A stretch of 64,000 bases of DNA from Chondrinema litorale (GTDB lineage: Bacteria; Bacteroidota; Bacteroidia; Cytophagales; Flammeovirgaceae): NCBI RefSeq assembly GCF_026250525.1, contig NZ_CP111044.1:248001-312000 (forward strand). Direction: 5' to 3'. The notes below the pieces were generated by a model. The model was not told the origin of the DNA and searched no databases. It was given only the letters and a program-made list of their open reading frames with translations. Of the stretch, positions 53,829 to 61,878 are shown in pieces. Each line of letters starts with the position of its first letter. Within the stretch, counting starts at the first letter, position 1. A program made the translations under genes and the position numbers.

Positions 53829-55373
53829 ATGAATACAATGAATAAGATTTTTGTAATTCTGGGTTTAGGTTTCATCACTTTACTAAGTGCTTGTAGCTTA
53901 GAAGAAGAGCCCATTTCTGAGGCAACGCCAGATACTATTTACAGTTCTGCTTCTGGTATTGAAGATGGTGTAAATGGTGTTTATTCTGTATTGCGTGAGC
54001 TTTACGGAACACAACAAGGTTTTACTTTAAACACATTCGGTACCGATATTTTTCAGCATGGTAAAGATGGAGGTTACAAAGCGATGGACTACTATTCAGT
54101 AGATTTAAACTCATCACTTGGTTATATCGAAGATATCTGGACAGATTGCTATATGGGTATCAATGCAGCAAATACAGTGTTAGATAGAATCGAAAGTGTA
54201 GAAAGTATTTCTGAAAGCGAAAAAGAAACTTTTAAAGCTGAGGTTCGCTTTTTACGAGCGCATTATTACTACTGGTTAACCTTGCAATTTGGTGATGTAG
54301 TTTTGAGAGAAACTGAAACACAAGGTGTAAATACCGAAGATGGCAGAACAGATAAAGAAGTGATCTGGCAATTAATGAAAGAGGATACAGAGTTTGCAGT
54401 AGAAACACTCGATTGGTCTTCTTCAGATTATGGTAGAATAACCAAAGGTGCAGCATTGCATCAGTTAGCTAGAATTCTTTTATTAACTCAAGATTATGCA
54501 GGTGCTGAAGCTGCTGCTGCTAAAGTAATTAATGAAGGCCCGTATCAATTGCTTTCTATCTATGCAGATGTTTTTGAGTACGATAATCAAGAAAACGATG
54601 AGATAATCTTCTCCACGCAATACACGACTGATGCGCTAAACAATGGTTCTGGAAATACTGGTCACTTATATTTTACGCCAGCCTACGATAAGTTCGATGG
54701 ATTAGTGAGAGATTTAACTCAAGGTGGTAGACCATATACCAGATTTAGACCTACAGAGTTTTATCGCAATTTGTTTGATGCCAACGATTCAAGGTTTGAT
54801 GTTACTTTCCGTTCGGTTTGGTTTTACAACGATGAGTCTTCTTTGCCTGCAGGTGCAACAGTTGGCGATACTGTAATTTGGGAAATTGAGGATGGCGTAT
54901 TTTCTAAAGTAGCACCAAATAACAACACCATGCACTGGGGGTTAAAGAAGCACGACGATCCAACAAGAGCAAGTTATCAAGACACCAGAGGTTTTAGAGA
55001 TTTCTTTGTTTTTAGATTGTCTGAAACTTATTTGTTGGCTGCTGAAGCGGCTGTAATGCAAGGCAATGCACAAGAAGCAGCGGATTATTTAAATGTGGTT
55101 AGGAGCAGAGCGGCTAAAGAGAATACAACCATTACTTTAGCTACTGCTAGCGATATGGATATGGATGCCATTTTGGATGAAAGAGCAAGAGAGTTAGGCG
55201 GCGAATGTATGCGTTGGATGGATTTAGCAAGAACAGGAAAACTAGTTGAAAGAGTGAAAGCTTATAATGAAAATGGTTCTGCAAGTATTGAAAGTTACCA
55301 TACACTGAGACCAATTCCGCAAGCGCAAATAGATTTAACTACAATAGACTTCCCTCAAAATGACGGATATTAA
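53829..55373 (+). CDS. SusD/RagB-like surface lipoprotein (locus 2)
   Basis: This protein is about 514 residues. ATG at 53829 (MNTMNKIFVILGLGF) is preferred over 53793 because it gives a standard lipoprotein signal ending TLLSAC. SusD features include FKAEVRFLRAHYYYWLTLQF and, near the end, ILDERARELGGECMRWMDLA and LRPIPQAQIDLT. It overlaps the following glycerophosphodiesterase gene by 14 nt, which indicates coupled translation. Confidence 0.9.
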   Translation: MNTMNKIFVILGLGFITLLSACSLEEEPISEATPDTIYSSASGIEDGVNGVYSVLRELYGTQQGFTLNTFGTDIFQHGKDGGYKAMDYYSVDLNSSLGYIEDIWTDCYMGINAANTVLDRIESVESISESEKETFKAEVRFLRAHYYYWLTLQFGDVVLRETETQGVNTEDGRTDKEVIWQLMKEDTEFAVETLDWSSSDYGRITKGAALHQLARILLLTQDYAGAEAAAAKVINEGPYQLLSIYADVFEYDNQENDEIIFSTQYTTDALNNGSGNTGHLYFTPAYDKFDGLVRDLTQGGRPYTRFRPTEFYRNLFDANDSRFDVTFRSVWFYNDESSLPAGATVGDTVIWEIEDGVFSKVAPNNNTMHWGLKKHDDPTRASYQDTRGFRDFFVFRLSETYLLAAEAAVMQGNAQEAADYLNVVRSRAAKENTTITLATASDMDMDAILDERARELGGECMRWMDLARTGKLVERVKAYNENGSASIESYHTLRPIPQAQIDLTTIDFPQNDGY

Positions 55374-56268
55374 AAAGCTTTTTATAATCATTATCAGTAT
55401 AGTTGGTGCCTGTCAGCAGGTGCCAACTACTGATAAAATAGTGGATGATTTTAATGCGCATCCAGAACATGTTTTAGTAGCAGCCCATCGCTCGGCTCAT
55501 CAAAACTATCCAGAAAACTCTTTGGCTTCAATCAAAGAAGCTATCCGATTAGGAGTGGATATTATCGAGATTGATGTGAGAAAAACCAGTGATGATAGTT
55601 TGATTATTATGCACGATCGAACTTTAGATCGCACTACAAATAGCACTGGTAAAGTAGCAGAATTATCTTTTGAAGATATTAGATCGCTTAAATTACTTCA
55701 TGATGAAAAACCAACAGAAGAACAAGTGCTTACTTTAGAAGAAGCTTTGCTAGCAGCAAAAGGAAAGGTAATGGTTGACATCGATTTTAAATTATCAGAA
55801 GAAGCGGATGCAATTAAAACTTATGAGCTTATAAAAAAGCTAGATATGGAACATGAGGTTTTATTCTATCTCTACGATTATAAATACATTCCTCAGTTGC
55901 ATCAACTCAATCCAGAAATTAAGTTGATGCCCAGAGCTTACAGCGAAGAAGATGTAAATGCTATTTTAAAGTACGATTACATTAAAATCATCCATACAGA
56001 CCATAAGTTTTATACAGATTCTTTAATGACAGCCATGTTAGATGAAGGTGTGAGAGTTTGGATAAACGCTTTAGGAACTTATGATGAAATGGAAGAAAAA
56101 AGCAAAAACTCAGGCTTCGATTTATTGTTACAAAAGCACATCAATGTAATTCAAACAGACTTTCCAGAAGAGTTGCTTACTTATTTAAAAGGCAAAGATT
56201 TACACAAAAAAATGAAATGGAGTTATCCATTTCATTTTTTTTTATCTAGTGTTTTAACTAAAGAGTAA
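55360..56268 (+). CDS. Lipoprotein glycerophosphodiester phosphodiesterase
   Basis: This 302-residue GDPD has a lipoprotein signal (IISIVGACQQ, Cys about 18). Family motifs are AAHRSAHQNYPENSLASI (catalytic His and Arg; the usual HRG is HRS here), EIDVRKTSDDSLIIMHDRTL (metal-binding Glu/Asp and His) and LDRTT. It hydrolyses glycerophosphodiesters to glycerol-3-phosphate and an alcohol. It overlaps SusD by 14 nt. The last residues (KMKWSYPFHFF onward) are encoded by a terminator hairpin, so the original stop may have lain earlier and this tail may be an extension. Confidence 0.85.
   Translation: MTDIKKLFIIIISIVGACQQVPTTDKIVDDFNAHPEHVLVAAHRSAHQNYPENSLASIKEAIRLGVDIIEIDVRKTSDDSLIIMHDRTLDRTTNSTGKVAELSFEDIRSLKLLHDEKPTEEQVLTLEEALLAAKGKVMVDIDFKLSEEADAIKTYELIKKLDMEHEVLFYLYDYKYIPQLHQLNPEIKLMPRAYSEEDVNAILKYDYIKIIHTDHKFYTDSLMTAMLDEGVRVWINALGTYDEMEEKSKNSGFDLLLQKHINVIQTDFPEELLTYLKGKDLHKKMKWSYPFHFFLSSVLTKE
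56209..56243. terminator. Terminator inside the 3' end of the GDPD frame
   Basis: AAAATGAAATGGA (56209-56221) pairs perfectly with TCCATTTCATTTT (56226-56238), followed by a T-run. It lies about 30 nt before the frame's stop codon. Confidence 0.75.
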
Positions 56269-56290
56269 GAGGATGAAATCTTATAAATTA

Positions 56291-57193
56291 TTACTTTTCA
56301 GATTTAGCAAACTTTTGTAAATCTTGTAAATTTTCTTGTATCTGAAGCTGTATTTTTCCATCTTTTAATATCTCTTGATCAGACACAAGATCAGCATCTA
56401 CATTAAAACTAAATTCCAAATCTTTTCCTTCTTGTATGAGATCAATCAAGCTTTTAATAGCTTCATCAAGTGCAATTGAAAATGTAAATGAGGTTGGTGT
56501 AGTACTTTTAGAAGGAAGCTCAATATTACCATCCTTTGTACCTTTTAGTACTTTATTATCATCTAGCTGTAACTGTAATTGAATATCTTGCAAACCAACT
56601 GAAAATGTATTGGGGTTTTCAATACTAGATGTAACTTCTATCTCAGTGTTTTTTAGCCCTACATGCTTTACCTTGAGGTTTTGAATCTGTATTTCTGGAA
56701 ATTTTACGAGTGGTAATTTTTTAGAAATCTGTAGGTTAAAAGATTCAGGAGTAAGCATGCTATTATCCTTAAACTCAGTAACTACTGCATAATCTACACT
56801 ATCTTTTCCATTTGCTTCAAGTTCTTTTAAGAGCACATTTAATGTATCTACATTTACGGTTACAGGTAAAGAGATAGTAGCACTATCACCAGATTCTATT
56901 TGTAAAGGATCTCTGTAGGTGTTTTTTGCAATCAAAGTATTTTCTATAAAGATGGTGTAAAATATACTATCTATAGACAAACCAACAGGAAGTGGATTAT
57001 CAAATAATACGAGCATATCCATTTTTGCTTGTTCACTTGTGATGTTATTTATCTGTATATTGGTTAAATACATATTGGGTGTTACAGCTTCTTTTATTTC
57101 CTGAACTGCATCAGTATTCTTAGATAAGAAAAATACTATAATAAGCATAATCACAGAGCTAGCAGCTATAAATATCTTCTTTTTTTTTAACAT
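56291..57193 (-). CDS. LEA14-like (WHy domain) membrane-anchored protein
   Basis: This 300-residue protein has an N-terminal membrane anchor (about 5-24) and two LEA type-2/WHy-like beta domains (about 42-150 and 165-290). Typical strands are MYLTNIQINNITSEQAKMDM with NPLPVGLSID, and LKVKHVGLKNTEIEVTSSIE with NPNTFSVGLQ. Such proteins are linked to water or envelope stress in bacteria, but the biochemical role is not known. It is monocistronic and convergent with the GDPD gene. Confidence 0.65.
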   Translation of the reverse strand: MLKKKKIFIAASSVIMLIIVFFLSKNTDAVQEIKEAVTPNMYLTNIQINNITSEQAKMDMLVLFDNPLPVGLSIDSIFYTIFIENTLIAKNTYRDPLQIESGDSATISLPVTVNVDTLNVLLKELEANGKDSVDYAVVTEFKDNSMLTPESFNLQISKKLPLVKFPEIQIQNLKVKHVGLKNTEIEVTSSIENPNTFSVGLQDIQLQLQLDDNKVLKGTKDGNIELPSKSTTPTSFTFSIALDEAIKSLIDLIQEGKDLEFSFNVDADLVSDQEILKDGKIQLQIQENLQDLQKFAKSEK

Positions 57194-57671
57194 GTGTCGT
57201 TAGTTAAGGTCGTAGATATTACAGCAAATTCATTTACTTTAACATCTTTAATAAAACTAACAAGTGTGTAATGAGAATGTTTTTTGTTTAGGTGTGGGTT
57301 AAAATACGTAAGTTATGTGATAATATTAAGTTATAGGAATGAGTAAATGTTAAGTGTGGTAAGTATTTAGCTAGAATCTGAATTGAAGCATAGAAACCAC
57401 AAGAGAATAATTATTTTAATAAATCTGTAAAATAATTGGTGCAAAAACTGCTATTGATTATCTTTTTTATCATACAAAATGAAACTACAATTACAAGTAG
57501 GTAATGGTCTAAGTCGCGTCCTAAAAAACATTGACATTAATAATGTCGGTTAGCCAATAAGTAATTAGCAATATTTGAATTATGTAGCTAATTGTTTGAA
57601 CTAATTAATTTTATAGAATGCTTATAAGCTACATTTGATTGAAGCTCAATTTTTTCAACTAAACCAACAAT
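57194..57671. other. Intergenic region between divergent genes, with small palindrome
   Basis: This is 478 bp without a gene. GACATTAATAATGTC (57533-57547) is a perfect odd palindrome about 130 bp upstream of the sugar dehydrogenase and could be a small operator. Nothing else was seen. Confidence 0.4.
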
Positions 57672-58919
57672 ATGTTTTATTCTCTGAGATTTTCCCTGCC
57701 ACTTTTTATAGTCATTGTTTCATTATTTGCTTCTTGTGAAGATAGCGATCCAGATCCAAATGATACGCCGTCACCAACAGATTCTCTAATGGCATCTGTT
57801 GAAACCAGCCCTCCCAACACCAATTATTCTTCTGCTTTTGATGGGCAAACTAGAATTAATGGTGTGGTAACAGAAACTGAATATACTGTATCAGTTTTAG
57901 CAGATGGTTTGAGTAGTCCTTGGGGAATGGTAAATTTACCCGATGGCAGAATATTAGCGACACAGAAAGCCGGTACGATGCGAATTGTATCTCAAACAGG
58001 AGAGGTGAGTAGCGCAATTTCTGGCATTCCTACAGTAAATAGTTCTGGACAAGGAGGACTTTTAGATGTGGCTGTTGATCCAGACTTTACCAATAATAGA
58101 ATGATTTATTGGAGTTTTTCGCAAGATGGAGGAGATGGAACTGCTACAGCCGTAGCCAAAGGGCGACTATCTGATGATGAAACACAAATTGAAAATGCTA
58201 CAGTTATTTACACCGCCATTCCAGAGTTTAATAGTACTTTACACTATGGCTCTCGTTTGGCTTGGGATGCAGAAGGAAATCTGTTTGTAAGTACAGGAGA
58301 ACGATCTAGTACGGTAACAAGACCAGAGGCTCAGGAATTAGATGCAGCCCTTGGCAAGGTGTTAAGAATTACAACCGATGGTGAGCCTGCTTCAGAAAAT
58401 CCTTTTATCGGACAAGATGATATATTACCAGAGATTTATTCTTATGGACACCGCAATGTACAGGGTTTAGCCATTCACCCTTCTACTGGAGATTTATGGG
58501 AAGCAGAATTAGGCCCAAGAGGTGGTGATGAAGTTAACTTGATAGAACCCGGTAGAGATTATGGTTGGCCAACAATTTCTTATGGACTTGAATACAGCGG
58601 AGATGCTATTGGTGGTGGTTTAACCCAACAAAATGGCATGGAACAACCTGTTTATTATTGGGATCCAGTAGTGTCGCCTAGTGGAATCACATTCTATACA
58701 GGTAACATGATTAGCGAATGGACAGACAATTTATTTTTGGCTGCTTTAAGTGGTCAGCATATAGTAAGATTAGTGATTGAAGATAATATGGTTGTAGGTG
58801 AAGAAAGATTGTTGGAAGGTCAAGGTTTGCGATTTAGAGATGTGCTCGAAGGAACCGATGGTTCTTTGTATGCCTTAACCGATGAAGCAAATGGTAGAAT
58901 TTTTAGAATAAGTTTATAG
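57672..58919 (+). CDS. PQQ-dependent sugar dehydrogenase-like lipoprotein
   Basis: This 415-residue protein has a lipoprotein-type signal (SLFASCEDSD) and a six-blade propeller of the glucose/sorbosone dehydrogenase family. It carries LSSPWGMVNLPDGRILATQK, GGLLDVAVDPDF, YGSRLAWDAEGNLFVSTGER, YSYGHRNVQGLAIHP and ELGPRGGDEVNLIEPGRDYG. The conserved His and Arg (YGHRN) and the propeller signatures suit PQQ binding and calcium. It oxidises aldoses in the periplasm and would pass electrons to the cytochrome encoded 111 bp downstream. The natural substrate is unknown. Confidence 0.85.
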   Translation: MFYSLRFSLPLFIVIVSLFASCEDSDPDPNDTPSPTDSLMASVETSPPNTNYSSAFDGQTRINGVVTETEYTVSVLADGLSSPWGMVNLPDGRILATQKAGTMRIVSQTGEVSSAISGIPTVNSSGQGGLLDVAVDPDFTNNRMIYWSFSQDGGDGTATAVAKGRLSDDETQIENATVIYTAIPEFNSTLHYGSRLAWDAEGNLFVSTGERSSTVTRPEAQELDAALGKVLRITTDGEPASENPFIGQDDILPEIYSYGHRNVQGLAIHPSTGDLWEAELGPRGGDEVNLIEPGRDYGWPTISYGLEYSGDAIGGGLTQQNGMEQPVYYWDPVVSPSGITFYTGNMISEWTDNLFLAALSGQHIVRLVIEDNMVVGEERLLEGQGLRFRDVLEGTDGSLYALTDEANGRIFRISL

Positions 58920-59030
58920 GTAAATTTTTTAATTACTTATATAATTTCATGGTCAAATGAAATCGAAAATTTTCATTCGACTTTACCAATGCTTAAATTG
59001 ATGTAAAGTAAATTTTTAAAATATAAAACC

Positions 59031-59459
59031 ATGGCAACTAAACATTTAATAGCGCTTTTTAGCTTGCTTTTAGCAAGTCAAATTTCGTTCTCGCAAAGTT
59101 TCGATTTACAAGCTAGTATATCCAAAGGTAAATCAATCTACAGTGCAAACTGTGTGGCTTGCCACATGGCAAATGGTGAAGGAATTGCTAGTGTATTTCC
59201 TCCTTTAGCTGGTGCAGATAATTTGGATGATACCAACAGAATGGTGAAGGCAATTATGTTGGGAGAGCGAGGAAAAATCACTGTAAACGGAGTGAATTAC
59301 AATGGAGAGATGACAGGCTTTAACAATCTTTCAGATGAAGAAGTAGCCGATTTATTGAACTACATCAAAAACTCTTGGGGAAACAAAGGGGAAGCCATTT
59401 TACCTAAAGATATACAACCTGCTTTAAAAGCAGATGTGCCAGACTTTCAGGCGTATTAG
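59031..59459 (+). CDS. Periplasmic c-type cytochrome
   Basis: This 142-residue protein has a signal peptide ending ISFSQ and one haem-binding motif, CVACH, within SANCVACHMANGEGIASVFP. A candidate axial Met lies in GEMTGFNNL. It is a class I cytochrome c, likely the electron acceptor of the PQQ-type sugar dehydrogenase upstream. The two are close and on the same strand. Confidence 0.85.
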   Translation: MATKHLIALFSLLLASQISFSQSFDLQASISKGKSIYSANCVACHMANGEGIASVFPPLAGADNLDDTNRMVKAIMLGERGKITVNGVNYNGEMTGFNNLSDEEVADLLNYIKNSWGNKGEAILPKDIQPALKADVPDFQAY

Positions 59460-59512
59460 ATTTTTGTTTTGATACATCTGTCTAGTAATTCGATAACTTA
59501 ACCCTAATAAAC

Positions 59513-59865
59513 ATGAAAGAACTCTAAAAAATATGTGAAGCTTACAAGCAAATAGATTTCAGTAAAAAAAATGCTGTTCTTGCTACTATCGTAAGAGTAA
59601 ACGGGTCATCATATAGGAGTCTGAGAACAAGAATGTTAATTACAGACGATGGCAATTGGGTTGGTTGAATCAGTGGAGGATGTTTGGAAGGGATGCTTTG
59701 AGAAAGCAAGAAAGGTAATGAGAAATAAAAAAACGTTTACAATAATCTACGATACCAGTGATGGAAACACAAAGATAGGCATCAATTTAGGTTGCAATGG
59801 TGTAATTGATGTGCTCTTTGAACCGATCGATGCGCAAGATATACTTAATCCGGTATTGATACTTA
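59513..59865 (+). pseudogene. XdhC-family gene remnant
   Basis: ATG at 59513 starts MKEL followed at once by TAA. The frame continues KICEAYKQIDFSKKNAVLAT, VNGSSYR, then TGA, then ISGGCLEG. At least two frameshifts are needed around 59690-59705 to reach RKVMRNKKTFTIIYDTSDGN and LGCNGVIDVLFEPIDAQD. These are clear XdhC/CoxI blocks (molybdenum cofactor sulfuration chaperone). The 3' half is missing. An unrelated tail of another gene follows directly. It lies 2 kb before a molybdenum hydroxylase gene, which it may once have served. Confidence 0.8.
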
Positions 59866-60066
59866 ATAGTCTTTCAGTCTACTTTAGTTCAATATAGTAA
59901 CCAGCGTAAAAATTCAGGAATTAACTCAAGATTGCAATGGAGATTTGCACCTTTGTCTGATTTATTTTTGGTTTATAATGACAATTATCAAACAGATGAT
60001 CTTAGTCCGAGGTTTAGATCACTAAACCTAAAATTCACCTATTGGCTAAATATTTCTGGCTCCTAA
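59866..60066 (+). pseudogene. C-terminal remnant of a DUF5916-type protein
   Basis: In-frame sequence reads VQYSNQRKNSGINSRLQWRF, then APLSDLFLVYNDNYQT, and ends LNLKFTYWLNISGS before TAA at 60064-60066. This is the last beta-barrel part of DUF5916 outer-membrane proteins (usually 700-900 residues). Only about 65 residues remain, joined to the XdhC remnant. The junction at about 59866 shows a deletion that fused two dead genes. Confidence 0.65.
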
Positions 60067-60810
60067 TAATTTTGGTCTGATAAAAGTTTAGAAAATCTGT
60101 TATGCTTGAATTTTACTTTAAAAATCAAGCTATAGACATGTATATATTTGAAAAGTGTAATCTATTGTTTGAAATTTGTTATAATTTGCTTGCTATAGCA
60201 GGTACCTTTACATACAAATAATTCATAGATATATAAGGAACTACATATCTGGATTTAGCCATAGTTTTTCCAGATACCTACTATAGTTTCTTTAAGAATT
60301 AAGTACGTTATTCGTATTATTTTGAGGAAATTGGCCGATCATTGATCGGTTAATTTTTTGTTTTAATACATTAACCCTAGCACATAATATATGATTGCTT
60401 TTAGTTGATTATTGGAAAATCCTTATTCCGTTGTGGAGTAAAGTATTTCTTTTTTTGATATATCGTTTAAGTTGTTTTTAACTAATTATTTAAGTTTATC
60501 TTGATAAGATGGCCTTAAGCACAGTGCTAATGTTTGAATATAGTAAGTAATTGTTTGATATCTTTAATTTCTCCAGGCTATTAATTTTTACATTACAATT
60601 CAAATATTCGTTCGTATAAATTTTTCGATTTAATCGGCTAATATGGCGAGCTAAAAACTTAGAAAATAAACTATTTTGTTTTTAAAGTATTCTTTTTTTG
60701 GGCAGTTACAAATTTCGATTCGGTTTTAAATGCAAAATCTAATACAGGAATTTAAACAACATCTTTACCAAATCAAGACTTGGATGTGAGGAAGATTAAA
60801 CTTCATTATA
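60067..60810. other. Intergenic region with one terminator-like hairpin
   Basis: This is 744 bp of AT-rich sequence without an open gene. CCGATC (60335-60340) pairs with GATCGG (60344-60349) and is followed by TTAATTTTTTG, which looks like a leftover terminator. The promoter of the AraC gene should be in the last 150 bp. Confidence 0.5.
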
Positions 60811-61713
60811 ATGATGAGTAAAGTAGAAACTATCAGTGATTTTTATAGGGCAAAGGATGACTTACCTACAAAAAATATTCAACAGGAGATCGGGCATTTT
60901 AATGTCTTTAAGCTTGATCCTTATGTGGGTACTGGAGCTAAGCCAGCACCTTTCAGAAGAAGAGATTATTTTAAAATAACATTAGTAGAGGGAGCAGGTG
61001 AATTTCATTATGCCGATAAAGTTGTGAAAGTAGAAGATTATGCACTGGTGTTTTCAAATCCTCAGATTCCATATAGTTGGGAACAAAGAGACCAGATATA
61101 TGGGGGTTACTTTTGCATATTCAATCAGGCATTTTTCCATCAATTTGGAGATTTAAACCAATACACTGCTTTTCAGCCGACAGGTAACCATGTTTTTGAA
61201 TTATCAAATGAGCAGCATGAAAATGTAGCTGCCATTTTTAATCGTATGCTAGGAGAGTTAAACTCAGACTATGTGCATAAATATGATCTATTAAGAACAA
61301 TGGTTTATGAGTTGATCCATTTTGCGATGAAAACACTGCCTTCTACCTCATTTGAAAAACAATCGTTAAATGCATCTCAAAGGGTTTCAACATTATTTTT
61401 AGAGTTGCTAGAAAGGCAATTTCCAATAGATCAGGTAAGTCAAAAAGTAAACCTTCGAACACCATCAGACTATGTAGATCAACTCAATATACATGTAAAC
61501 CACTTAAATAGAATTGTAAAAAAGACACTGCAAAAAACTACTTCTCAAGCTATTTCAGAAAGGATTTTACAAGAATCTAAGATATTGTTAAAACAAACCG
61601 CTTGGCCTGTAGCAGACATTGCGTATTCTTTGGGATTTACAGAGCCTACGCATTTCAATAACTTTTTTAAAAAGCACATTGATTTAAGCCCGGTTAAATT
61701 CAGGAAAATTTAA
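60811..61713 (+). CDS. AraC-family transcriptional regulator
   Basis: This 300-residue protein has an N-terminal cupin-type sensor (about 40-130, FKITLVEGAGEFHYADKVVK) and a C-terminal double helix-turn-helix (about 200-300, with VADIAYSLGFTEPTHFNNFF and the signature DLSPVKFRKI). It lies 165 bp upstream of the molybdenum hydroxylase gene on the same strand and probably controls it. Many Bacteroidota AraC proteins of this form regulate oxidoreductases, but the inducer is unknown. Confidence 0.85.
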   Translation: MMSKVETISDFYRAKDDLPTKNIQQEIGHFNVFKLDPYVGTGAKPAPFRRRDYFKITLVEGAGEFHYADKVVKVEDYALVFSNPQIPYSWEQRDQIYGGYFCIFNQAFFHQFGDLNQYTAFQPTGNHVFELSNEQHENVAAIFNRMLGELNSDYVHKYDLLRTMVYELIHFAMKTLPSTSFEKQSLNASQRVSTLFLELLERQFPIDQVSQKVNLRTPSDYVDQLNIHVNHLNRIVKKTLQKTTSQAISERILQESKILLKQTAWPVADIAYSLGFTEPTHFNNFFKKHIDLSPVKFRKI

Positions 61714-61878
61714 TGTATAATTCAAATAAGCATTTAAGCTGAAATTTATTCAAAATTGTTTCAATTGAGTTATTCCTTTTCACTAGTAAAGCTTACTTTA
61801 AAGAATCTACTTCTACAGCATAAGAATTAACAACAATGTCGATTTGGTTATAATTTTCACTTTACAACATTTTTTAAA

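Noticed and set aside
59649..59897. Separate 82-aa gene
   Set aside because: Its residues from about 20 on match XdhC in the shifted frame, so it is a fragment of the broken XdhC gene and not a gene of its own.
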